From assembly GCA_025506515.1 (NCBI GenBank), contig CM046456.1:9886708-9950707 (forward strand): 64,000 nt of DNA, given 5' to 3'. This DNA comes from Flaveria trinervia. Its lineage: Eukaryota > Streptophyta > Magnoliopsida > Asterales > Asteraceae. The notes under the pieces were generated by a model. It made no database searches, was not told the origin of the DNA, and worked only from the letters and a program-made list of their open reading frames with translations. Made by a program: the position numbers and the translations under genes. This document shows positions 9,288 through 19,627 of the stretch, piece by piece. Each line of letters starts with the position of its first letter. The first letter of the stretch is position 1.

Positions 9288-12200
9288 TACTTTGTATGTG
9301 CAGGGTGTTCGATATAGTTGAGACTAACACGTGGATTATAGACAGCGGAGCATCCAGGCACATGACAGGAAATAGAGCCCTTTTATCTAACGTCAAACAA
9401 ATAAAAGGAGGGCATGTTTCCTTTGCAGGAAACAAAGGAGGCTATATCACTGCTCAGGGAGAAGTGGGAAATCAGAAAGTTAAGTTTGATAAAGTGAACT
9501 ACGTTCAACAACTTCAGAACAACTTACTTTCTGTTTCCCAAATCTGTGATAAAGGGTTTAAAGTCATCTTCGATAACCAGAAGTGTTACGTGCTGAAGAA
9601 AGAATATATGATCCCAGAGGACCAAGTTCTGATGACTGCTTCAAGATATAAAGACCTGTATGTCTTGGATCTGTCAACAGCTGCCACAACAGATCATGAG
9701 GTTCATTGTTTCTTATCTAAAGCTACTGAGAAGGATTCCATCTCCTGGCATCGGAGAATGGGACACATTAGTCAAAGGAAGATGAATCATTTGATTCAGA
9801 AGGATTTAGTTAGAGGAGTGAATGTCAAGAACTTCCAACTTCCTGGATTTTGTGTAGCTTGTAAGAAAGGCAAACAGACAAAGAAGTCTCATAAGGAAAA
9901 GAAAGTTCATTCAATAGAACTACCTCTTGAGCTTCTTCACATGGATCTGTTTGGTCCAGTTAGTACAAGGAGCATTGCAGGCGACGTGTACTGTTATGTG
10001 GTCACTGATGACTACTCAAGGTTCACTTGGGTAATGTTTCTGAAATCAAAATCAGAAACTTTGGAGACATTCAAGGAATTAGTAACCACACTGGAATCAC
10101 TCTACAAGCTCAAAGTTCGACAAATACGCTCAGACAACGGGACAGAATTCAAGAATCAAGGGATGGAGGCATACTGCAAGGAAAAGGGAATTGTGCATCA
10201 ATTCACTTCTGCCTACACACCTCCAGATGAATGGTGTTGCTGAGAAAGAACAGGAGTTTGATAGAAACAGCCCGGACTATGCTGGCAGACTCGAAACTGC
10301 CTATCCAATTCTGGAACGAGGCAGTGGCAAATGCGTGCTATACACTGAACCGAGTCCTAATAGTCAAGCATCACGGAAAGACATGTTATGAGCTACTTCA
10401 AAGATGCAAACCGAATTTGGAGTATCTTGAACCTTTTGGCGCACCGTGTACACTTCTGAAGAAGACACAAGAAGGAAAATTCAGCGAGAAGGCAGTTGAA
10501 GGAATTTTTCTAGGATACAACATACCGAACAAGCGAGTTTACAATAACTCAACGGGTCTTGTAGAAGTGTGGTGTAATGTCGACGTTCAGAGATATACCA
10601 CACCACCTACAGGCAAAGGACCTGCATACTTCTTCGATTATGATGGATTCTTCAAATCCTTCAACATCCCTCTCTCTCCCTCGGAGGATGAGTTAGCTAC
10701 TAGAATGATGTATGATATTCTAAATACTCCATCCAGCACACAGGAGAAGTCATCTACTCAGTCAGAAGGGGTATCGATGAAAGTGACTCCTCCTCTGAAG
10801 ATGAAACTGAAGCAGATGACCAGAACAGTCAGGAGGAACAGGTTCCAGTTCCTGAAAGTCCACAAGCATCCACAAGTGATGCACCCTCACTTCGGAACCT
10901 CAAACTCCAACCTCCTCAGATGCAGACCAAAATGTTCACAATCTTGGTTCGGAGGTGACTGTGCCGACTACTCCAGGATCACGACTAAACCTCTATCATC
11001 CCCTTGACAATGTTATTGGAGATGTCCGATCAGGAGTACAAACCCGAAATCAGCTATACTCAGCTGATTACGCCTCAGTTATGGAGAAGGTTTACATTCA
11101 TGATGGTGCTTATCGATGTTTTGTCTCGCAGGTTGAGCCAAAATATGTCAGTGAAGCACTAAATGATGAGGCGTGGGTGAGTGCCATGCAAGAAGAACTT
11201 CTGCAGTTTAAGAAGTTAGGTGTATGGACTCTGGTTGATAGACCTAAAGGTGCTAAAGTCATTGGCACCAAATGGGTACTAAAATGTAAGAAGGATGACC
11301 AAGGAGTCATTATCAGGAACAAAGCTCGACTGGTGGTTCAAGGTTTTCACCAAGTCGAGGGGATTGACTATAATGAGGTGTTTGCACCCGTGGCAAGGAT
11401 GGAAGCTATTCGTATCTTCCTTGCCTATGCCTCGTACATGAAGATTAAAGTCTACCAATTAGATGTGAAGAGTGCATTCCTTTATGGAGAAATCAGGGAA
11501 ACAGTCTATGTAAGTCAACCCGAGGGATTTGAAGACCCTTATCATCGGGATAGAGTTTACAAGCTCGACAAAGCTTATATGGGCTTCATCATGCTCCTCA
11601 AGCTTGGTATGAGAAACTCTCGACTCATCTTGTGAAACACGGCTTCGCAGGGGAGTCATTGACTGTACACTGTTTATTAAAGAAAAGGATGGTGACCTAC
11701 TGCTTGTACAGATATATGTTGATGACATAATCTTCGGGTCAAAGAACGAAGAGTTATGCAAAGAGTTTGAAGCAGTGATGAAGAAAGAGTTTGAGATGAG
11801 TGCGATGGGGGAGATGAAGTTCTTTCTCGGGTTACAGGTGGATCATGTACCTAATGGGATCTTTCTACATCAGACCAAGTATGTAGGAGACATTCTCAGT
11901 TGCTTTGACATGGAGAATGCTTCTGCTGCTGGGACTCCACTTGCTACGAATCATGATAGCACCTGATGAGAATGGAGATCTTGTAGATGCCACTATGTAC
12001 CGAGGAATGATTGGATCTCTCATGTATCTCACTGCCTCAAGACCTGATATCATGTATGCTACATGTTTATGTTCCAGATATCAGGCTAAACCTAAGGTCA
12101 ATCATCTGATCGGATCAAAAGGGTTTCGCTATCTAAAGGGTACACCCCACTGGGGTTGTGGTACCTCATGATGACGATTTTGAGCTCACAGCGTATAGTG

Positions 12201-12675
12201 ACTCGGACTATGGAGGCTGCAAAATGAACTACAAGTCTACATCAGCAGGGTGTCAATTCTTTGGGAGAAGATTAGTTACATGGCAATGTAAGAAGCAGAC
12301 ATCGGTTGCATTGTCAACCTGTGAAGCCGAATATGTTGCTGCTGCAAGTTGCTGTTCCCAAATCATTTGGATTCAACAGCAAATGCGGGATTACGGTTTG
12401 AAATTCTCGTCTACTCCTATTTTGTTGATAACTCTGCTGCAATTGCAGTAACCAAAATCCGGTTCAACATCCTAAGACCAAACATCGGTATTAAATACCA
12501 CTTCATAAGAGACTGTTTTGAAAAGACCTTAATAGATGTGGTTAAAATTAATACTGATTTTCAACGTGCTGACCTCTATACAAAAGCCTTTGATAAACCA
12601 CGTTTTCAATACTTGCTAGAGGTCAACGACGTTAAAAAGAAAAGTGAGGTAATTCCTGATGAGAATAATGTGTAG
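9288..12675 (+). pseudogene. Copia pol: protease, integrase, reverse transcriptase, RNase H (element B)
   Basis: The protease site reads WIIDSGASRHMTG near 9330. Integrase has the H-H-C-C zinc site (SWHRRMGHI...CVACKKGKQ, about 9745-9875), the catalytic aspartates in MDLFGPV and SDNGTEF, and the glutamate region just after a frame break near 10230. RT has TKWVLKCKKDDQG, KARLVVQGF, QLDVKSAFLYGEI and the catalytic YVDDIIFGS near 11715. RNase H shows YSDSDYGGC and STCEAEYVA near 12190-12340. Pol ends with a TAG at 12673-12675. Frame changes occur near 10230, 10960, 11600-11640, 11960, 12160 and 12430. All catalytic residues are still readable, so decay is recent or partly a sequencing effect. 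Confidence 0.85.
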
Positions 12676-13216
12676 TCCGATGTAGTTTCGTTAAAGTTTA
12701 TTTTATTTTATGTTATCTGTTTTTTTTTTCTTTCTTTTGTCTGTTATATTTAAACTCATGTTATTTTGCTGTTTATTAAAATCCAAAATAATTAAATCCG
12801 AAATGATTTTAGTATATTAGGGGAGAGAATATGTTAACAAGTAGCAAGTTAATAAAAAAAATGAGGGAGAAGGGGTAACTAGCTGAAATAAGGTAGATGG
12901 TGTCTGTGATACCGATTCAATACTTTGGAATATGATAGTACACAGGAACAAATCAAGAGGGATTTAAAATTTAAGGTTTGAAAAGATGCAAAAGTTCAAA
13001 GTATAAGTCTGTGTAGTCTAAGCAATATAAAAAGGGAAAATGATAGAAAACTGGCAACTCTTAGGTGACACAGAGAAAGTAGACTTAGAGGCTGCTAGAC
13101 CACAAATGATATGTTGGTAGATTCACACAATAGACAATTAGACCTGATTGGTGATCTCAAGATCAACTAAGTTGTTCAACTGACTGTGGCTTCCATCTTG
13201 TCACTGGTTAACACAA
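12676..13216 (+). other. Post-pol region of element B up to the gap
   Basis: No gene is visible. A purine-rich stretch ATTAGGGGAGAGAATA near 12818-12833 looks like a polypurine tract, but the following TGTTAACAAGTAGC does not match LTR B. A piece near 13109-13120 is shared with the post-pol flank of the copia fragment at 1-311. The 3' LTR is absent or lies in the assembly gap. Confidence 0.5.
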
Positions 13217-13316
13217 NNNNNNNNNNNNNNNNNNNNNNNNNNNNNNNNNNNNNNNNNNNNNNNNNNNNNNNNNNNNNNNNNNNNNNNNNNNNNNNNNNNN
13301 NNNNNNNNNNNNNNNN
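13217..13316. other. Assembly gap (100 N)
   Basis: Exactly 100 N, a common placeholder for a gap of unknown length. The left flank belongs to the 3' region of element B and the right flank is inside the 5' LTR of element C2. The 3' LTR of B and about 570 bp of the C2 5' LTR are missing here. Confidence 1.
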
Positions 13317-13506
13317 TGTAACGTGTGACATTCAGTCACCATGAAAGCATTTGAATGAAATATTCCTTTTGCATAATTCTCTCTCTCTCTATAATCGTGT
13401 GCTTTTCTATTGATATCAATTGAGTTCTTGCTAAATGTCTAATTCATTGTTTGAATTCCGCTGCAATCTACTCTAATTGATCAAAATTAGATCACTGATC
13501 CTAACA
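13317..13506 (+). repeat. 5' LTR of C2, right end only
   Basis: It matches 23764-23952 of the 3' LTR, from TGTAACGTGTGACATTCAG to GATCCTAACA. Its left part falls in the assembly gap. Confidence 0.9.
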
Positions 13507-13508
13507 AA

Positions 13509-13520
13509 TGGTATCTGAGC
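13509..13520 (+). other. Primer binding site of C2
   Basis: TGGTATCTGAGC, two bases after the LTR end. It differs by one base from the tRNA-Met-complementary TGGTATCAGAGC of elements A and B. The leader from 13521 to 13734 holds no gene. Confidence 0.85.
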
Positions 13521-13734
13521 AAGTTAATCATTGATCGATCTAACAATTGATCATTGAAACTGCTATTTCGATATCTAAGTTTGATCGAATTAGTATATTT
13601 GCAAGAATTTGTTATAGAGATTGAATTTCTGCTGCTTTCGGTTATTTGCTTTGAGATTTCTCTTGGTTCATATTGAGTTTGTTGTGTTTTGCGCTAAATC
13701 AGTTAAAACTTAATTGAATTGATTGAATCTGAGA

Positions 13735-16640
13735 ATGACTACTCCTTCTAATGACCCTCACAAAACTGGTTCCTCAACCAAGCCTCCGATGCTGGTTAGG
13801 ACTGAGTATAACATATGGCAAGGAAGAATGCTCCATCACCTGTCTGTTAACAGTTCAGGTTGTTGGACATCTGTGGTACATGGTCCACACAAGCCTATGG
13901 TGAACAATCCGGAAACCAACCAAATGGTTCCGAAGAAGAAGGAACAATACTCAGATGAGGATCGAAAACGTTTGAGATTGATGCTAAAGCACATGGGATT
14001 CTGGCTATGGCACTGCCGAATAAAATCTATTCTGGGCTTATGCATCATGAAACTGCTCATGACCTCTGGAATGCATTGAAAGAACAATTTGGTGGAACAG
14101 ATGAGGTCTTAGCAAACAACAGAGAAATCCTTGCCCAACAATATGAGACATTCTCTCATAGGAAGGTGGTGAGATGCACTGAACACAGTTTGAGCGTTTT
14201 CTTGTTTGATCTCTAAGCTGAAAATGGTCAAACATGAATACACTAATAGCCAGATGAACAACAGATTCCTCAGATCACTGCCTGAGAGATGGGACACATA
14301 TACCATTGTCTTACGCTCCAGTGCAAATTTGGATAGCCTATCTCTCACCCAACTCCATGGGAAACTACTTACATTGAAAGAGAGATAGAGCAGAAAAGGA
14401 AACTGGCATCATCAGGAAAGCTCACTAATGACTTTGTACCAGGGAACACTGCCTTGGTTGGTCTTGAGTCAGAATATGCTGCATCAGAAAGCAATTATGA
14501 TGAGCATATAGATTTCTCTTCAAACAGTTCTGATCATGCATTTGTTGTGTTGATAATCAGTCAGGCTGTAATAGTGACAATTTGTGCTTCATTATGGATG
14601 ATTTGAAAGGTATTTCTGATGATGACTTAGAAGAGATGGATATTCTAAGCCAAATGACCTTGATCAATATCAGATCTCAAAAGTTCTACAAGAGAACTGG
14701 CAGGAAATTCCAGGACTCTCTGGCAAAACCAAAGTTGGTTTTGACAAAAGTAAGTTGAGGTGTCACAAATGCCACAGGCTTGGGCACTTTGCAAGAGAGT
14801 TTAGATCAACTGGATCTAACTCCTCTGCACCCTTTGTGACTTTTCCAAGCAATAGTTCACAAAACAGAGGGCAACATCATGCTAGTTCTGGTCATCACTC
14901 ACAACCTATATCTCCTGCATATTTTGTCCCTCAGGGTCCAATGCCATATCCATATCCCTGCTATTACATGCCACAGCCAAATCAAGTTCAAGTTCCTATT
15001 GCACTACAACCTCAAGCCTTACCTGAGTCTCAACCATCTCAACCATCTCAATCACAACCTCATCACAGCTTCTTCACCCCTGGTGCTGTTGACTGGAGCA
15101 GTTTACTAGATGATCTTTCTGGTAATGAGCAATTATTTTCTTGTGATGGTCAACATGGTGGTGAACATCCTTTTGGGAATCTTGCTCTCATGGCCCTGGA
15201 GTCTACTGAGGGTTCATGCTCCAATGCATCTTCATCACAGGAACCCAGGTATCCTTTGAGGCTAAGGCCAAGCTATGCTCTGAATCTTGCATAGTTGCAT
15301 TTATCTCTATTAGAGAGGCAAATGTAGCTTTAATAAATCAAAATCTTGAGCTTGAGCAAACCCTTTCCAAAATAAAAGCTAAGTATGAGTCTGTCCTTAA
15401 AGAAAAAGATGATGAGATTTATAAGCTTAAATGCCAATTAAATGATGAAAAGGCTAAGCTAGAGGTCATTCTTGAGAACCATAGAGATCTCAAAGAAACA
15501 CTTGCAGCTACCCAAGTTGAGTGTGACCACTGGGTATCATCCTGCAAGGGATTTGAAATGCTTCTCAGCAAGCAAACAGCTTCGAATGTGAAGTTTGGAA
15601 TAGGTTACAATCACATTGCACCACCTATAGATTTTACTCCAAAATCAATAGTAAAATCTGAAGGTGAAAGTAATTTCCAAACCATATCATCATGTCTATC
15701 ATCCTCAAGTGATCACCCAAGATCAGAAGATGAAAGCAGTGTTGATACCTCAGCAAATCAATTGCCTGATGGGTTAACTACTGAGAAGCACATGAAGCTG
15801 AGTACTTCAGATGTTGTCCCTCAAAGTACCTCAAGTACTGAAGGGCAAGTCACAACATCTGAAAAGCATTTCAAATCACTAAAATAAAAGGATTAACAAC
15901 TGCTGAGGAATCTATCATACGGTCTTTCAGGACGGATAGAGAACAGCTGAAGAACAAGTCTTCAGTTGTTACAGATCCTTCTGTACTTAACACAAGTACT
16001 GAAAGGAGGAAAGTACTGAAGATCACACCTTCAGTAGTTTCCACTTCAGCAGTTGATCAATCCAAGATGAAGAAAAGCCATGTGAAATATATGGTAAATT
16101 CAATCATCTTTCTGATGAATGTTGGTACAAAAAGGGTTCCAAACTCAACAGAGATAAGCTCATTAAAATTCAGATGGATGAAATGAAAAATGACTTTGAG
16201 ACCAAGTTTGTACCACAGTCTTCCCATATTGATAAACCCAAGGCTTCACCCAAATCCAAAAAGAAGGATAGGGTTTATCATAAAACAGCTAACAGTGTTC
16301 CTCATGACAAAAATCAGACTAAGTCTGTGAATTTCAAGGAGGAAATGGTGGGCCACAGGAACTCATCAAAAACAAGTACTGATGTGTCACAAGAGCTGAA
16401 AGCTTTAGCTATAAATCAGACACAACTTGTTATGATGGTTCAGCATTTTTTGGGGAGAGTTAACCAACTAGATGCACTGTGATCAAACCACTGAAAAGGT
16501 ATTCTAAGCCCAAATCCAAGGAATCCATTTCAGCACCATCTCCACCTTCATCAGCTGTAATCATGAGAAACAAGTTATGGTTAAATCTGTTGATGAAAAC
16601 AGACCCAAAACCAAAAAGCTTTGGGTCTCAAAACCTAACT
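13735..16640 (+). pseudogene. Copia gag with altered zinc knuckle and coiled-coil linker (C2)
   Basis: ATG at 13735 (MTTPSNDPHKTG) opens a gag of the UBN2 type: YNIWQGRMLHHL, then after frame breaks HDLWNALKEQFGG and NRFLRSLPERWDTY. The knuckle near 14755-14800 reads CHKCHRLGHFAREF, with phenylalanine in place of the last zinc-binding cysteine. A proline/glutamine-rich stretch (PQPNQVQVPIALQPQ) follows. At about 15300-15550 a heptad-rich coil (LEQTLSKIKAKYESVLKEKD) ends near FGIGYNHIAPP, comparable to GLGYKVVPPPPE of element B. A lysine-rich, low-complexity part runs to about 16480. Several stops and shifts break it. Confidence 0.75.
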
Positions 16641-16659
16641 AGTTCCTTGTGATGAATGC

Positions 16660-19473
16660 AGGGTTCTTCAGCATGCCAAAGGAGCATCTGATATGTAGAC
16701 AGTGGAGGATCTATGCATATGACCGGGAGCAGCTCTCTTCTTAATGACTACTCTCAAGGAAAGAAGGGATTTGTTTCTTTGGAAATGATGCTAAGGGTTA
16801 CATCATCGGGAAAGGATATGTGTCTAATGGAGATATCAGATTTGATGATGTTAACCATGTGGAGAATCTCAAGTATAATCTACTGAGTGTCAGTCCGATG
16901 TGTGATAAAGGGCATGTTGCACTATTCACAAGCCAGAACTGCAGGATTCTGTCTTCCCAAGTTCTGAGGCTGATTGACAAGGTATTGGATGAGCATACTC
17001 TCCTGAAGGCCAACAGAATTGGAAGAGTATATGCCCTGGATTTGTCAAAGAAGATTGATTTGAAGGGTCATCCTTGCCTGTTCTCCAAAGCCTCTCCTCA
17101 GGAATCTAAACTGTGGCATAGAAGGCTGGGTCATGTACATCTCAAAAACATGAATCAGCTGATCCACAATAGTTTAGTGAGAGGTCTACCAATAAAGGAG
17201 TTCTACTGTGATGAATCCTGCACTGCTTGTTTGAAAGGAAAACAACACAAAGTCTCATTCCCTCCTATTGAAGAACCTAAGTCCACTGCCTGCTTGCAGT
17301 TACTGCACATGGATCTATTTGGTCCTGTGAGAGTGATGAGCATGGCAAAGAAGAAATACTATCTGGTAATTATGGATGATTACTCCAGATTTATATGGAC
17401 TTTCTTCTTGCATTCAAAGGATGAGGTTGCTCAGATGATTATAAACTTTGTGTTGTATGTTGAGAAGCAGTATTCCTATTAGTCAAGTGTATAAGGAGTG
17501 ATAATGGAACAGAATTCAGAAACCATACACTTGATGATTTTTATCTTTCAAAGGGAATCAGAGGCGGTTTAGCATCCCAAGGACTCCAGCATAAAATGGA
17601 GTAGTGGAGAGAAAGAACAGGACTCTAATTAAAGCTGCAAGGTCCATGTTGGCTGACTTCGGTTTGCCATTGACTTTTGGGCTGAAGCTGTCAACACAGC
17701 TTGCTATGTGCAGAATAGAGTTTTAGTAAATTAGAGGTTGATGAAGACTCCATATGAAGTTCTACATCATTTGGCTCCTCTAATTTCATTCTTCAAAGCC
17801 TTTGGGTGTCCTTGTTTCATTCTCAACACAAAGGATCAACTCCATAAATTTGATCCTAAGGTGGATGCAGGGTATTTTATAGGATATTCATCCACATGCA
17901 AGGCGTACAGAGTTTTCAACTGCAGAACAAAGATAGTTGAAGAAACCTTGCATGTGAAGTTCAATGAATCTCCTAAGGATAAAATTCCACAAAACCCTAG
18001 GGAGTTGTTTGATCTGGACATACTGCAATATGTTCCTTATCAACCTCCAGCTGTTGTAGATCATGTGAATAAATCATCTTCTGCAGCAAATCTTCCACCT
18101 GGTGGTACTGAAGATGATGATGATGTCAGTACTCACCTTTTTAAGTTTAGTGATCAACTGCCTGAGTTCACTAAATTTGATGTTCCTGTAGTTTCAGCAG
18201 CTCCATCCACAATAAATGCTGATGAGATTTATGACTCCTCTACATCATTTGAATTGCCATCTCATACGTGGTTCCAGAGTCTGGATCAACATCTGCTGCT
18301 GCTGAACCTGCTACAAACACTTGCACTGATCTTATAATGTACCAAGAGCTGAAGAATCATCCCATGTCTCAAATCATTGGTGATATCAATGCTGGTGTCT
18401 CAACCAGAAGTCAATTGTCCAACTTCTGCTTCTATGCTCTCTTTATCAGACAGCTAGAGCCAAAGAACTATCATGTTGCTTTAAGAGACAATGGATGGGT
18501 TGAAGCCATGTAGCTTGAGCTACTTCAGTTCAAAAAGCAGCAAGTGTGGGAACTGGCTCCTCTACCCCCAGGTAAGTGTGCAATAGGCACTAAGTGGGTG
18601 TTTAGGAATAAAACTGATGAAAATGGGCTTATTGTAAAGAACAAGGCTAGACTGGTTGTACAAGGGTTTTCACAAGAAGAAGGTATTGATTATGATGAAA
18701 CCTTTGCCCCTGTAGCCAGACTGGAAGCAATTAGATTGTTCTTAGCCTATGCTACATTCCACAATCTTAAAGTTTTTCAAATGGATGTCAAAAGTGCTTT
18801 TTATATGGAAAAATAAAAGAAGAGGTTTATGTGTGTCAACCACCAGGTTTTGAGGACAATAAACATCCTGATTGTGTGTATAAACTTGATAAGGCTCTTT
18901 ATGGGTTGAAGCAAGCTCCTAGAGCCTGGTATGAAACACTTTCAAATTTTCTTCTTCAAAATAATTTCACTAGAGGTTCCATAGATAAAACTATGTTTGT
19001 TAAGAAAGTGGATCAGCATAAGCTACTTGTTCAAATTTATGTTGATGATATAATTTTTGCATCCTCTGATCCCCAGTTGTGTGATGATTTTACAAGTTTA
19101 ATGAAACAAAAGTTTGAAATGAGTGCAATGGGAGAATTACAGTTCTTTCTACGCTTGCAAATCAAACAAAAGGCTGATGGAACCTTCATTCATCAGTCAA
19201 AATATACAAAAAATCTTTTGACTAAGTTTGATTTACAAAACTGTAAGCCCTGTTCTACTCCCATGTGCAACACCACACAACTGGATGTTGATCAGAAAGG
19301 TAAAGCTGTTGATGAAACACTTTACAGATGTATGATTGGGTCCTTGATGTACTTAACAACTTCTAGACCAGACATTATGTTTGCAACTTGTGTTTGTGCT
19401 AGATTTCAGGCTGCTCCTAAAGATAGTTCTTTGGCTCTAGCTCCTAAAGAGTCTTCAGTGTTTTCAAATGTCT
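16660..19473 (+). pseudogene. Copia pol: protease, integrase and reverse transcriptase without RNase H (C2)
   Basis: The protease site YVDSGGSMHMTG lies near 16697. Integrase has LWHRRLGHVHLKNMNQL with the CTACLKGKQ zinc cysteines, MDLFGPV, MDDYSRF, NGTEF near 17506 and the glutamate-bearing VERKNRT near 17605. RT shows IGTKWVFRNKTDENG, ARLVVQGFSQEEGIDY, QMDVKSAF, GLKQAPRAWYE and the intact catalytic YVDDIIFAS near 19040. After ARFQAAPKDSS the frame collapses into LALAPKESSVFSNV and stops at 19473-19475. The roughly 170-residue RNase H domain expected next is absent. Frame breaks also lie near 17480, 18335, 18510 and 18815. Confidence 0.85.
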
Positions 19474-19562
19474 GATAGTTAAAATCAAGTCTTCAGTTGT
19501 TTTCATACAACTGCTGCAACACCAACACTTTCAGTCGTTTTCTTTTCAGCCTTTTCTTAACC

Positions 19563-19627
19563 TATAAATACATGCACTTTTAGCCGAACGTTTCATTAGC
19601 CGTTTTCTATCCTTTTCTCTCTCAACA
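19563..19627 (+). promoter_or_regulatory. TATA-like sequence and leader before the extra ORF of C2
   Basis: CCTATAAATACATGC at 19561-19575 lies 57 bp before the ATG at 19628. A pyrimidine-rich run (CTATCCTTTTCTCTCTCAACA) sits directly before the start codon, as in many plant 5' leaders. This looks like an internal promoter that could drive the extra ORF separately from the LTR. Expression was not shown. Confidence 0.45.

Larger units (their letters stand above)
4982..13216 (+). mobile_element. SIRE-like Ty1/copia element B, rearranged and incomplete
   Basis: The parts in order are the 5' LTR (4982-5664), primer site, leader with word arrays, gag stub, LTR scrap, gag with zinc knuckles, a coiled linker, protease, integrase, reverse transcriptase and RNase H. 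This domain order is that of copia. The long gag linker with coiled-coil character and a second CCHC knuckle before the protease suggests the Sirevirus (SIRE/Maximus) lineage. No 3' LTR like 4982-5664 is recognised before the assembly gap, so the right boundary is open. Frame breaks in gag and pol show it is not active as assembled. Confidence 0.75.

Noticed and set aside
12818..12850. 3' LTR of element B starting TGTTAACAAG after a purine tract
   Set aside because: It does not resemble LTR B (TGTTGATACATG) beyond the first few bases. Only the purine tract is noted.
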